Shown: positions 8,702-16,728, counted from the stretch's first letter. The stretch is 64,000 bases of DNA from an uncultured SAR86 cluster bacterium (GCA_902632605.1 CACPDB010000002.1:35306-99305); one strand, 5' to 3'. A program made the numbers and translations. The notes: generated by a model not told the origin, from the letters alone.

Positions 8702-8724
8702 CCTCCCAGTCCGTGACCGGGAGG
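8702..8724. other. Intra-operon hairpin between the 66-aa and 187-aa genes
   Basis: CCTCCC (8702-8707) pairs with GGGAGG (8719-8724), and inside it GTC (8709-8711) pairs with GAC (8715-8717) around a CGT loop, with one A-C mismatch. It is G+C-rich in a very A+T-rich region. Read leftward it is not followed by a T-run, so it is a poor intrinsic terminator. It may act as an mRNA processing or stability element that sets gene dosage within the operon. It lies 13 bases upstream of the 187-aa gene start. Confidence 0.5.
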
Positions 8725-8747
8725 AATTTAACAACATTAGGAAATTG

Positions 8748-8948
8748 TTATTCTGAATTCTTTTCGTCATCTTCCTCTTCCTTAGAATCATTTTTTGGAA
8801 AAGGATTTAAAATAATCGTTGGTGGTTCTTGGTAGATGGGGTGATCCTCAGGAAGCATTTTTAATCCCAGACGTTCACTAATTTCGCGTAGGGTTTCTTG
8901 ATATTCTTCCTCAGTAAGATCTGAGAGTTTTTGGTCCTTTTCAATCAT
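8748..8948 (-). CDS. Small acidic protein (66 aa), first gene of the leftward module operon
   Basis: The ATG at 8948 gives a 66-aa protein with a Glu/Asp-rich C-terminal tail. A TTG at 8978 would run the frame into the palindromic operator, so the ATG is preferred. The 8973-8987 palindrome starts 25 bases upstream. Small acidic first genes in defence operons can be DNA mimics or adaptors, but nothing here proves such a role. Confidence 0.55.
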   Translation of the reverse strand: MIEKDQKLSDLTEEEYQETLREISERLGLKMLPEDHPIYQEPPTIILNPFPKNDSKEEEDDEKNSE

Positions 8949-8972
8949 GGAGAATAATCTAATTGTGAGATG

Positions 8973-8987
8973 CGACAAATTATGTCG
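8973..8987. promoter_or_regulatory. Palindromic operator candidate, copy 2
   Basis: The sequence is CGACA-AATTA-TGTCG, the same inverted repeat as at 2282-2296 with one central base changed. Read leftward, CATAAT inside the palindrome makes a good -10 box, with TTGGAA 16 bases further upstream as a weak -35. A protein bound here would therefore block the promoter of the leftward operon (8948-4434). It is probably bound by the WYL regulator; binding is inferred. Confidence 0.6.
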
Positions 8988-9188
8988 TTTTCAGAAATTA
9001 TTCCAAGAACTTTCCTCGGAAATAAAGATACAGTAAATTTTAAGAAATCGTGAAAAAACACAGGAAACAATATTTTTATTTGAAGTCATTTTTTTTGAGT
9101 CCAATTATAGATATTTCACTGTTTCTTTGAGATTATATTCTTTTGTTAAAATCTTTAGATATTAAAAATAGATGAGGTTTTATCAATT

Positions 9189-9941
9189 TTGAATACAATA
9201 GAGTTAATCAAAAGCAAACTTGAAGAAATAGGTTTTAGTGAAAAGCCAGGGTCAATTCTTTATTCGGGAAATGAAACTATCAAAAAAGGAAAGTTCTATT
9301 TTCTAGGAGCTAATCCAGGGGGTCATTCTGACCAAAAATTTGGAAACTATCCCGATACCGTTTTAAATCAATTATTGAGAAAAAATTCTTCACCAGAATT
9401 TAATGAGTATTTTGATGCTAAATGGCAAAAGAGAGGAGGCAAGCCATCTCAACCAGGCAGAGCATTACTTCAAAAAAGAATAAAGTATTTATTCAATTAT
9501 CTAGACATAAATTTAAGGGAAGTTTTATCAACTAACTTAGTATTTGTTCGTTCGCCAACTCTTGAGGAGTTTAATTTGGATTGGAGTGAAGCAGCTGATA
9601 AGTGCTGGAAAATACATGAGATTTTATTATCAAAAGTTCTTCCGGAGATTATTATCGCTTACGGTTCTGATGCTTATGTTTATATAAAAAATAAGATGAA
9701 TATTAAGAAAGAGAGTTCTTTTGAAGTTGAATCACGAAATGAAATAAAATCTTTTTATAGCGCTGAAGGCCTAATCAAGATAAATTCTGAAAATAAACTA
9801 ATCAAATTGATTTCTAGTCCGCATTTGTCAAGATATAAGATTGATGCCAAAGGCGAACAACATGGAGATGCGTACGATACGAGACCTGCTTTGGACTGGT
9901 TTATAAATGAGATATCAAAATTTTTGAAAAATGACTCGTAG
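9189..9941 (+). CDS. Uracil-DNA-glycosylase-superfamily protein
   Basis: This 250-aa protein starts at a TTG, since no in-frame ATG lies near; a GAGG lies about 11 bases upstream. Near the N-terminus it has Phe-Leu-Gly-Ala-Asn-Pro-Gly-Gly (about residues 38-45), matching the Gly-x-x-Pro-Gly motif I of UDG-fold enzymes. Near the C-terminus it has Ser-Pro-His-Leu-Ser-Arg-Tyr, a position and composition like the His-Pro-Ser motif II. Such enzymes excise damaged or modified bases from DNA. The gene overlaps the next methyltransferase by 11 bases, so it belongs to the restriction-modification operon, an unusual partner. Assignment rests on the two motifs and length. Confidence 0.7.
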   Translation: MNTIELIKSKLEEIGFSEKPGSILYSGNETIKKGKFYFLGANPGGHSDQKFGNYPDTVLNQLLRKNSSPEFNEYFDAKWQKRGGKPSQPGRALLQKRIKYLFNYLDINLREVLSTNLVFVRSPTLEEFNLDWSEAADKCWKIHEILLSKVLPEIIIAYGSDAYVYIKNKMNIKKESSFEVESRNEIKSFYSAEGLIKINSENKLIKLISSPHLSRYKIDAKGEQHGDAYDTRPALDWFINEISKFLKNDS

Positions 9942-10692
9942 GAAAGTTTTGCAATCAGAATTACATCATGAAGATTGTTTTGAAATTTTGCCCACTCTTA
10001 AATCCAATTCCGTAGATTGCATCATTACGGACCCTCCTTATTTCCTATCGAACGATGGTATTACATGTAAAAGTGGAAAAATGGTCTCAGTCAATAAGGG
10101 CAATTGGGATAAAAGCGAAGATTTTGATGAGATATATAGTTTTAATTTAAATTGGATTGAAGAAAGTTATAGGCTTCTAAAAGATGGCGGCACTCTTTGG
10201 GTAAGTGGTACTTATCATAATATCTTCATTATTGGCTCAATCATAAATAGTATTAAAGATTTTAGAATCCTCAATAATATTACTTGGGTTAAAACTGCCC
10301 CACCGCCTAATCTATCTTGTAGATTTTTTACTCATTCGACTGAAACCATTTTATGGGTAAGAAAGGGAGAAAAATCCAAACATTTTTTTGATTATGGGCT
10401 GATGAAAGAAACAAACGATGGAAAACAAATGAAAGACGTTTGGACCATTGGCAGACCCAAAAAAATAGAAAAAGAATTTGGCAAACATCCCACTCAAAAA
10501 CCTGAAGAACTTCTTGAAAGAATGGTTCTGTCATCTACCAGAGAGAATGATGTAATTTTAGATATGTTTAATGGTTCTGGAACTACAGGAGTTGTGGCTC
10601 TTAGAAACAATAGAAAATATATTGGAATTGAATTGGAAAAAAAATATTTCAATATGACAAAAAAAAGAATTAGAAAGTGGCAACAGTTTTAA
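9931..10692 (+). CDS. DpnA-like adenine-N6/cytosine-N4 DNA methyltransferase
   Basis: This 253-aa enzyme has catalytic motif IV Asp34-Pro-Pro-Tyr37 near the N-terminus and the S-adenosylmethionine-binding motif Phe213-Asn-Gly-Ser-Gly-Thr-Thr219 near the C-terminus. That is the beta-class order. A His-Pro-Thr-Gln-Lys-Pro motif is also present. In DpnII systems the second methyltransferase, DpnA, has this order and protects GATC, including on single-stranded DNA. Together with the Dam-like gene and the DpnII-family nuclease downstream, the assignment fits. It overlaps both neighbours. Confidence 0.85.
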   Translation: MTRRKVLQSELHHEDCFEILPTLKSNSVDCIITDPPYFLSNDGITCKSGKMVSVNKGNWDKSEDFDEIYSFNLNWIEESYRLLKDGGTLWVSGTYHNIFIIGSIINSIKDFRILNNITWVKTAPPPNLSCRFFTHSTETILWVRKGEKSKHFFDYGLMKETNDGKQMKDVWTIGRPKKIEKEFGKHPTQKPEELLERMVLSSTRENDVILDMFNGSGTTGVVALRNNRKYIGIELEKKYFNMTKKRIRKWQQF

Positions 10693-11567
10693 CGGGAACC
10701 GATGTAAAACCTGTTTTAAAGTGGGCAGGTGGCAAAAGAGAACTTGTTCCAGAAATCAGAGAATTCTATAAAAACTTATCCCCAACAAAATACGTTGAAC
10801 CGTTTTTTGGAGGAGGCGCGGTATATTTCGACATCCTAAAAACCTTGGGAATTCAACACAAAGAAACTGCCATTATCAATGATGTTAACCAAGACCTGAT
10901 TGACATGTATCGAAATATTAAAAGCAATCCAAAAGAGCTTTTGTATTGTTGCAATAACCTAAAAAAAGAATATGAAGAACATGGTTATTACTTCCTTAGA
11001 GAAAAGTTTAATGGATTGGACAGTAATAAAAATAATATCGAAAGATTTGAAGGCATAGAGCGTTCTGCGGCACTAATCGTAATAAATAGAACTTGTTTTA
11101 ACGGATTATATAGAGTGAATAGTAATGGGTTTTTTAACGTTCCTAAAGGAAGTTATAAAAATCCAAGAATTGTTGATGAGGATAATTTATACAAACTATC
11201 CAATTTACTTCCTAAGATGGAAAATATTAGGTGTCAGGAATTTGATGAAATTAAAGATATCAATAAAGGAGATTTCGTTTATTTTGATCCGCCATATTAT
11301 CCCTTAAACGAAACTTCTTCATTTACTGCTTACAGCAGCTCTTTTGGAAAGAATGAGCAAATTAGGTTGAAAGATTATTTTAAAAAGCTCAATGAATCTG
11401 GCGTTTATGTCATTTTGTCAAACTCTTCTTCCCCATTTATAGAAGAAATATATAGTGAATTTCAAATCTTGAAGATTTATGCAGGAAGAAATATAAATAG
11501 CAAGGCCCAAAAAAGAGGAAAAATACCTGAGTTTTTAATTCTTGGGGATAGCGTAGTCAGCCAGTGA
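10677..11567 (+). CDS. Dam/DpnM-like adenine-N6 DNA methyltransferase (GATC)
   Basis: This 296-aa protein starts at a GTG and overlaps the previous gene by 16 bases. It has Trp16-Ala-Gly-Gly-Lys20 and Glu41-Pro-Phe-Phe-Gly-Gly-Gly47 (the AdoMet motifs) and catalytic Asp204-Pro-Pro-Tyr207. This alpha-class order and length match Dam and DpnM, which methylate adenine in GATC. Position between a DpnA-like methyltransferase and a DpnII-family nuclease supports that site. The specificity is inferred from family. Confidence 0.9.
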   Translation: MATVLTGTDVKPVLKWAGGKRELVPEIREFYKNLSPTKYVEPFFGGGAVYFDILKTLGIQHKETAIINDVNQDLIDMYRNIKSNPKELLYCCNNLKKEYEEHGYYFLREKFNGLDSNKNNIERFEGIERSAALIVINRTCFNGLYRVNSNGFFNVPKGSYKNPRIVDEDNLYKLSNLLPKMENIRCQEFDEIKDINKGDFVYFDPPYYPLNETSSFTAYSSSFGKNEQIRLKDYFKKLNESGVYVILSNSSSPFIEEIYSEFQILKIYAGRNINSKAQKRGKIPEFLILGDSVVSQ

Positions 11568-12475
11568 AAAAATTAAATTTTTATAAAAAGCGGGAAATGA
11601 ATACGCAAAAAAAGGTTTTTGAGGATTTGATTGATTCATTCTTGCTAAATAATAGAACTTGGGAATACTTTATAAACTGGCAAAAGGTATATCAAAGAAC
11701 TGCTGACGTAAAAACAGAATTAAACGTTTTAAATTCTTTATGCAAATCAAAAAATTTTGATAGCGATTTAAAGAACATTTTAAAGAAATATCCTGAGGTG
11801 ACAAAAGCCTTTCCAACTCTCTTAGGCATTCGAGATAAACAAATAAGTGTAATGGATAGCAATTCTTTACCGGAATTCAATTACATTGAGTTTTATTTTA
11901 ATGAACCTCCAAAAACAAAAGAGGAAATAGAAAATTTTGTTTTATTTTTTGAAAAAAGTGGTTTAAAAAATCTTATTTTAAATAGTGGTTTAACCAACCT
12001 GGCAGATTATGCTCATGGAGTAGAAGTCGGCTTAGATTCTAATGGGAGAAAAAATAGAGGCGGCTCTATTATGGAGGACTTAGTTGAGGTGATACTCAAA
12101 AAGGTTTATCAATTAGATGAGTCTTCTTATATGACGCAAAGCTCGCCATCAAAAGTAAAGCAACTGTGGGATATCGATCTGCCTGTGGATAAGACTTCTA
12201 GAAGGCCAGATTTTCTAATTCGCAAAAATCAGAAAATTTTTTGGATTGAAGCTAATTTTTTCTCTGCTGGTGGCTCAAAGTTAAAGTCTACTTGTGGTGA
12301 ATACAAATCTTTATTCGATTTTTGTAGGAAAAACGGAATAGAATTCATTTGGATAACTGACGGAGCAGGCTGGAAAACAGCATTAAAACCTCTCGAGGAA
12401 ACATTTGAGCATATTGATTACATATTCAACTTAAGAATGTTAAAAGACGGAATACTGAAAGATTTATGGAATTAG
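11564..12475 (+). CDS. DpnII-family type II restriction endonuclease (GATC)
   Basis: This 303-aa protein starts at a GTG that overlaps the methyltransferase stop (GTGA); an ATG 11 codons later is an alternative start. The N-terminal region (Trp-Glu-Tyr-Phe-Ile-Asn-Trp-Gln-Lys-Val, then Leu-Asn-x-Leu) matches the DpnII/MboI family. The catalytic centre is Arg-Pro-Asp216-Phe and Ile-Glu229-Ala-Asn231-Phe, a PD-(D/E)XK variant with Asn in place of the usual Lys. It cuts unmethylated GATC by family inference. It is the last gene of the restriction-modification operon. Confidence 0.88.
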   Translation: MKKLNFYKKREMNTQKKVFEDLIDSFLLNNRTWEYFINWQKVYQRTADVKTELNVLNSLCKSKNFDSDLKNILKKYPEVTKAFPTLLGIRDKQISVMDSNSLPEFNYIEFYFNEPPKTKEEIENFVLFFEKSGLKNLILNSGLTNLADYAHGVEVGLDSNGRKNRGGSIMEDLVEVILKKVYQLDESSYMTQSSPSKVKQLWDIDLPVDKTSRRPDFLIRKNQKIFWIEANFFSAGGSKLKSTCGEYKSLFDFCRKNGIEFIWITDGAGWKTALKPLEETFEHIDYIFNLRMLKDGILKDLWN

Positions 12476-12546
12476 TATTAAAACTAATTAAGGCTCATTA
12501 AAATGAATCGTATTGGTTGATAAAATAATTAAAGAATTCGTTCCAA

Positions 12547-13014
12547 GTGACTAAAGTTATAAAAACATCTTATTTGCTTGCCCTTAGTCTTGCGATAGGC
12601 TTTTTAAGTGCTTACACCGCATTGGAGGATATTCGGGTGATAGATGGAGATACCATCCGAGCAGAAGCCAAAGGGAAGGAAATAAAAATTCGTTTGGTAG
12701 AAATTGATGCACCTGAAATAAATCAACCTTTTGGCGCCAAATCGAAAAACTTTTTAAATAGATTGTTATATAAAAAAAATGTAACACTTATTTCCCAAGG
12801 AGAAGATCGATACGGCAGAATTTTGGGAGAAATATATGTTGATGGTGAGAGTGCAAATACATCAATGATCAGATCTGGATTTGCTTGGGTTTATGATAGA
12901 TATGTTAAAGATTTGTCTTTATATAAGTATCAGGATCAAGCTAAAGCTGAAAATTTAGGCTTATGGCAAGGTGATGATCCGATTGCTCCTTGGGTGTGGC
13001 GCAAACAAAAATGA
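12547..13014 (+). CDS. Exported staphylococcal-nuclease-like (SNase) protein
   Basis: This 155-aa protein starts at a GTG and has a hydrophobic signal peptide (about residues 8-24). An SNase domain follows with Val-Ile-Asp-Gly-Asp-Thr-Ile, Ile-Arg-Leu-Val-Glu-Ile-Asp-Ala-Pro-Glu, and Asp-Arg-Tyr-Gly-Arg, which carry the Ca2+-binding and catalytic Asp, Arg and Glu residues of thermonuclease. It is predicted to cut DNA or RNA outside the cytoplasm, for nutrient scavenging. It lies 71 bases after the restriction operon and marks the return to core-like genes. Confidence 0.85.
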   Translation: MTKVIKTSYLLALSLAIGFLSAYTALEDIRVIDGDTIRAEAKGKEIKIRLVEIDAPEINQPFGAKSKNFLNRLLYKKNVTLISQGEDRYGRILGEIYVDGESANTSMIRSGFAWVYDRYVKDLSLYKYQDQAKAENLGLWQGDDPIAPWVWRKQK

Positions 13015-13028
13015 ATTAAACTGTTCTG

Positions 13029-14048
13029 ATGCGTACTTTTCTGGCTAAACTTTTATTCAAATTGCCTGCTAGCATTCTGATCAGATGGTCCGGTAAAGAG
13101 CAAATTGAAAAAGGCTATCGTAAGTTGGATCCTGGTTTTCAATACTTATTAAAAGTTATGGAAGATACTGGTGCGAAACTTGATACTTCGAAGCCTGCAG
13201 CAGAATTACGCAAAGAGTTTGAAGAAAGTCGCGGTTTGCTTTCTTTGCCCTTACCTTCGGGAGTCAGAACTACTGATCACATAATTAAATCAAATGGTGC
13301 AGAGATAAGAGTTAGAGAATACTCGCCAGAATCAATTGGAAATATGTATCCTGCAGTGGTTTACTTTCACGGCGGTGGATGGGTCATTGGTAGTATTGAG
13401 TCGCATGAAGCTTTTACGGGATTTTTAGCAAAAGAACTCAAAGCAAAAATTTTCTCAGTGGATTATCGTTTAGCACCAGAACATCCCTTCCCTATCCCTT
13501 TGGCCGATTGTGAAGCTGCTTTCAACTGGGTTAAGGACAACGCACTGGATTTGGGCATCAATCCAAATCGAGTATCAGTTGGTGGCGATAGCGCAGGAGG
13601 AAATTTATCTGCTGCTTTGTGCGTAAAACGCAAACAAGAAGAACTATTGATGCCAAAAGCGCAATTACTTATTTATCCGGTTACTGATCTTTCTTTGAAA
13701 CATCCTTCTATGGATGAAATGGCTGAAGGTTTCTTTTTAACCAAAGCATCAATGGAATTCTTCCGTGATCAATACCTTGAAAGCGATGAGTTAACAAAAG
13801 ACCCTCTGATTTCTCCTCTGTTTGCAGATGATCTTTCAGGTCATCCGCCAGCTGTTGTGGTAACTGCAGGATTTGATCCCCTTAGAGATGAAGGTGATCA
13901 ATACGCACAAGCTTTAAGGCAAGCCAATGTCGAGATTTACCATCGCACCCATGACAGTTACATTCATGGCTTTGTAAATATGATGCTAGTCGATGGAGTC
14001 GACTATGCTCTAAAAAGAATTTGCGACGATTTCAAAAAGATTTTTTAA
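13029..14048 (+). CDS. Alpha/beta hydrolase, hormone-sensitive-lipase family esterase
   Basis: This 339-aa enzyme has the oxyanion-hole motif His114-Gly-Gly-Gly-Trp118 and the nucleophile elbow Gly-Asp-Ser188-Ala-Gly-Gly. A later Asp in Gly-Phe-Asp-Pro-Leu and the catalytic His in Ile-His-Gly-Phe complete the triad. It is typical of bacterial carboxylesterases that hydrolyse short-chain esters. No signal peptide is clear, though the first 20 residues are basic and amphipathic. It follows the SNase gene by 14 bases. Confidence 0.88.
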   Translation: MRTFLAKLLFKLPASILIRWSGKEQIEKGYRKLDPGFQYLLKVMEDTGAKLDTSKPAAELRKEFEESRGLLSLPLPSGVRTTDHIIKSNGAEIRVREYSPESIGNMYPAVVYFHGGGWVIGSIESHEAFTGFLAKELKAKIFSVDYRLAPEHPFPIPLADCEAAFNWVKDNALDLGINPNRVSVGGDSAGGNLSAALCVKRKQEELLMPKAQLLIYPVTDLSLKHPSMDEMAEGFFLTKASMEFFRDQYLESDELTKDPLISPLFADDLSGHPPAVVVTAGFDPLRDEGDQYAQALRQANVEIYHRTHDSYIHGFVNMMLVDGVDYALKRICDDFKKIF

Positions 14049-14071
14049 GAGGGGAAGTATCACTTCCCCTC
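14049..14071. terminator. Hairpin between convergent genes (possible terminator)
   Basis: GAGGGGAAGT (14049-14058) and ACTTCCCCTC (14062-14071) form a perfect 10-bp stem with a 3-base loop, directly after the TAA of the esterase and just before the end of the convergent gene. On neither strand is the stem followed by a T-run (A7 follows on the plus strand). It may act as a factor-assisted terminator or 3'-end stabiliser rather than a classic intrinsic one. Confidence 0.5.
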
Positions 14072-14078
14072 AAAAAAA

Positions 14079-14501
14079 TTAAAATGGGTAAAAAGTCATT
14101 TCTAAAGTTTCCTCAGTTAGATTCAACTTTGAAATACAGAAATTTCTATTGCCATCAGTAACATCATCTAAAGAATGAAAGGTAATGATATTACCTTCTC
14201 TTTTCCAAACACCTTGACGAGAACCTGAATTTCGATTGCCTTCATCATTTATTCCAACACCACGACCAATAAAGGATCCTTGCGATGTGTAATTCGGATT
14301 GTCCAACTTTAAGTTATAAGTCAAAAAGACCTTGCCATATCTTCCTGCTTTGCTGGATACGTTGATCACTCCGCCTTGGTCAGTCAAAGAAATGGAAGTT
14401 ACTTTTCCTGACAAAGTAAATTTCTCATCAGCACTTACCTTTAAACCAAAGAGACCAAATGACATCAAAGACGCCATTAAAATAATCATTATTTTTTTCA
14501 T
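14079..14501 (-). CDS. Hypothetical exported protein (140 aa)
   Basis: This 140-aa protein has a clear signal peptide (Met-Lys-Lys-Ile then a hydrophobic core ending near Val-Ser-Ala-Asp, about residue 25). A beta-rich glycine-containing mature domain follows. A good AGGAG ribosome binding site precedes the ATG. No family recognised; it is probably periplasmic. It stands alone between the esterase, which it faces, and the VOC gene. Confidence 0.65.
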   Translation of the reverse strand: MKKIMIILMASLMSFGLFGLKVSADEKFTLSGKVTSISLTDQGGVINVSSKAGRYGKVFLTYNLKLDNPNYTSQGSFIGRGVGINDEGNRNSGSRQGVWKREGNIITFHSLDDVTDGNRNFCISKLNLTEETLEMTFYPF

Positions 14502-14578
14502 GTTTTCTCCTAAAAATATTTAATGATTCATGATAGTTGAATCTTCAAAAGAAAAAAGGTTAATTTGGAAGGATTTAA

Positions 14579-15268
14579 TTATTTAAATTTTTTACGCATA
14601 TTTATCACCGCTTCCATGCCTGCGACTGGCTTCTTGCCCTCTGGAACGGTATTTCCCTTTTGGATAAGCTTTTCAAAGGAAGCCCCTTTTTTAAACATGT
14701 CATAAAGCACATCGATATCCATGTTAGTGCCGATGGGCTCATCGGAAAAATCTGGAGAAATATTGGTTTTGAATTCTTCTTGGTTGCGCCAATGTTCAAA
14801 AAATATTTCTACTAAATTTCCATCTGGATCTTTGTAATACATTCCAGTAATCCACCCGTGATTGATTGTCCAATAAGGTTCCAGACCTTGCTCTTTGGCT
14901 TTGTGATAAAACTCAAACCACTTTTCAATAGGATTCAATTTATAAGAAATATGATCTAAACCAACAATTGAAGGTAACTTACGATTCATCCAGTTTTTTA
15001 TTCGCAAGATGGTTTTTGGAATGATTCCAAGATTATTAAAAACACCCGAGGTATTGGCAACGGCTACTCTGTGATGCTCCTCATCAAAAGCTAGAAAAGT
15101 CAATTCTTCGCTTGTATATAGGGGCTTACAACCAAAAAGCTTGGTATAAAAATCAACCATGGCTTCATAATTTACGGTTTTAAAAGCCACGTGGTGAAAG
15201 TCCTCTGGAGCTTGATTGGAATTGAGGTTTTGATATAAATCTAAATTTAGTTTCTCATCTTTAACCAT
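14579..15268 (-). CDS. VOC-family (glyoxalase/dioxygenase fold) protein
   Basis: This 229-aa protein has paired beta-alpha-beta-beta-beta modules. Metal-ligand positions appear as His in Phe-His-His-Val-Ala-Phe near residue 23, His in Leu-Asp-His-Ile-Ser-Tyr near residue 105, and Glu in Leu-Val-Glu-Ile-Phe-Phe near residue 156. A Tyr-Lys-Asp-Pro-Asp-Gly-Asn segment is typical of VOC metalloenzymes such as extradiol dioxygenases and glyoxalase I. The substrate cannot be read from sequence. It is divergent from the selO gene, with 32 bases between the starts. Confidence 0.8.
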   Translation of the reverse strand: MVKDEKLNLDLYQNLNSNQAPEDFHHVAFKTVNYEAMVDFYTKLFGCKPLYTSEELTFLAFDEEHHRVAVANTSGVFNNLGIIPKTILRIKNWMNRKLPSIVGLDHISYKLNPIEKWFEFYHKAKEQGLEPYWTINHGWITGMYYKDPDGNLVEIFFEHWRNQEEFKTNISPDFSDEPIGTNMDIDVLYDMFKKGASFEKLIQKGNTVPEGKKPVAGMEAVINMRKKFK

Positions 15269-15300
15269 CAGACAAATTCTAACCTATATAATTACCGAAT

Positions 15301-16728
15301 ATGCCGGAACTGGACAGTTTAAAATTTTCAAATAAATTCGCTGATTTGCCTGAAGATTTTTTTCATAAGCAATCTTGGACACCCTTTGATAATCCAAGGT
15401 TGATTCACTTCAATAAAGAGTTAGCAGAAATCTTAGGCTTTCCAAAGAATCTAAATCCTAAAGATTTAGTGCCGTACGTAAATGGTAATAAATCTTTCAA
15501 ACAGAGTAATCCTTTATCTATGGCATATGCTGGACATCAATTTGGTTCTTGGGTTCCTCAGCTTGGCGATGGTAGAGGTATTTTGTTGGGTCAATTGCAG
15601 ACTAAAGATGGCTTGATGGATTTACATATCAAAGGTGCTGGCAAAACACCCTATTCGAGATTTGGCGATGGTCGAGCGGTATTGCGTTCAACCATTAGAG
15701 AATATTTATGTGGTGAGGCCATGCATCATCTTGGCATTCCAAGTTCTCGATCGCTGATTGTAATTGGGAGTGATGAACCAGTCTTCAGGGAAACAACCGA
15801 ATTTGGCGCAATGATGGTAAGAGTTGCAAAAACTCATATTCGCTTTGGACATTTTGAATATCTCATGCATAACAAAAAATCAGAATTCATTTCTATTTTA
15901 CTAAATCATGTGATTGAAAATTATTTTCCCGAACTTAAAGACTCAAAAGATGCCTATACCGATTTATTTGAAAAAATTGTGTATTCGACAGCGAGACTCA
16001 TTGCCAAATGGCAGGCTTTTGGTTTTGCTCATGGCGTAATGAATACCGACAATATGTCTATCTTAGGAGAGACTTTTGATTTTGGGCCTTTTGGATTTCT
16101 CGATGATTACAATCCAGGATTCATTTGTAATCACTCAGATCACCAAGGACGTTATGCTTTCAACAACCAACCCTCTATAGGCTTATGGAACTGTCATGCC
16201 CTTGCTGCTGCCCTTAAAGATCACATTGAAATCGAAAGAACCAAAGAAATAATAAATACCTACGAAAAAATATTTTACGAAGAGCTTACAGATATCTTTA
16301 GAAAAAAATTAGGCTTATCGGAAATTAAGCCAAATGATCTTAAGCTGACTGAAGAGTTGCTCACATGGATGAAAATAAATAAAAAAGATTACACAAATAC
16401 TTTTAGGGCGCTTTCCAAAACAGATATTCATTTATTTGATAATCAAGAAGGGAAACTATGGTTTGATAAATATCAAAAGCGTTTGAAAGATGAGAAAAAT
16501 ACTTTTGAAAAAAGAAAACAGATTATGGAGAAGATTAATCCAAAATATATTCTTAGAAACTACCTTGCTCAAGAAGCCATTCAGGATGCGGAGAATTCTG
16601 ATTTTTCCAAACTTTATAACTTAATTGAGGTTCTGAAGAACCCTTACCAAGAAAATGAGAATTTTGAGGATTACGCAAAAGTCCCTCCTGACTGGAGTAA
16701 AAAGTTAGAAATATCCTGTTCTTCCTAA
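15301..16728 (+). CDS. selO: SelO family protein adenylyltransferase (YdiU-like)
   Basis: This 475-aa protein matches the pseudokinase SelO family throughout; E. coli SelO is about the same length. Characteristic segments are Tyr-Ala-Gly-His-Gln-Phe-Gly-Ser-Trp-Val-Pro-Gln-Leu-Gly-Asp-Gly-Arg, Lys-Gly-Ala-Gly-Lys-Thr-Pro-Tyr-Ser-Arg, His-Gly-Val-Met-Asn-Thr-Asp-Asn and Asp-Phe-Gly-Pro-Phe-Gly-Phe. SelO transfers AMP from ATP to protein hydroxyl groups and helps the oxidative stress response. The C-terminus ends Cys-Ser-Ser rather than carrying a selenocysteine. It converges on the beta-lactamase-like gene with a 4-base overlap. Confidence 0.93.
   Translation: MPELDSLKFSNKFADLPEDFFHKQSWTPFDNPRLIHFNKELAEILGFPKNLNPKDLVPYVNGNKSFKQSNPLSMAYAGHQFGSWVPQLGDGRGILLGQLQTKDGLMDLHIKGAGKTPYSRFGDGRAVLRSTIREYLCGEAMHHLGIPSSRSLIVIGSDEPVFRETTEFGAMMVRVAKTHIRFGHFEYLMHNKKSEFISILLNHVIENYFPELKDSKDAYTDLFEKIVYSTARLIAKWQAFGFAHGVMNTDNMSILGETFDFGPFGFLDDYNPGFICNHSDHQGRYAFNNQPSIGLWNCHALAAALKDHIEIERTKEIINTYEKIFYEELTDIFRKKLGLSEIKPNDLKLTEELLTWMKINKKDYTNTFRALSKTDIHLFDNQEGKLWFDKYQKRLKDEKNTFEKRKQIMEKINPKYILRNYLAQEAIQDAENSDFSKLYNLIEVLKNPYQENENFEDYAKVPPDWSKKLEISCSS

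Noticed and set aside
1..12546. Integrase, transposase, attachment site or flanking direct repeats of the proposed island
   Set aside because: I found no integrase, insertion sequence, tRNA or clear repeat at either side, so the word island is used only descriptively; the left boundary is outside the window.
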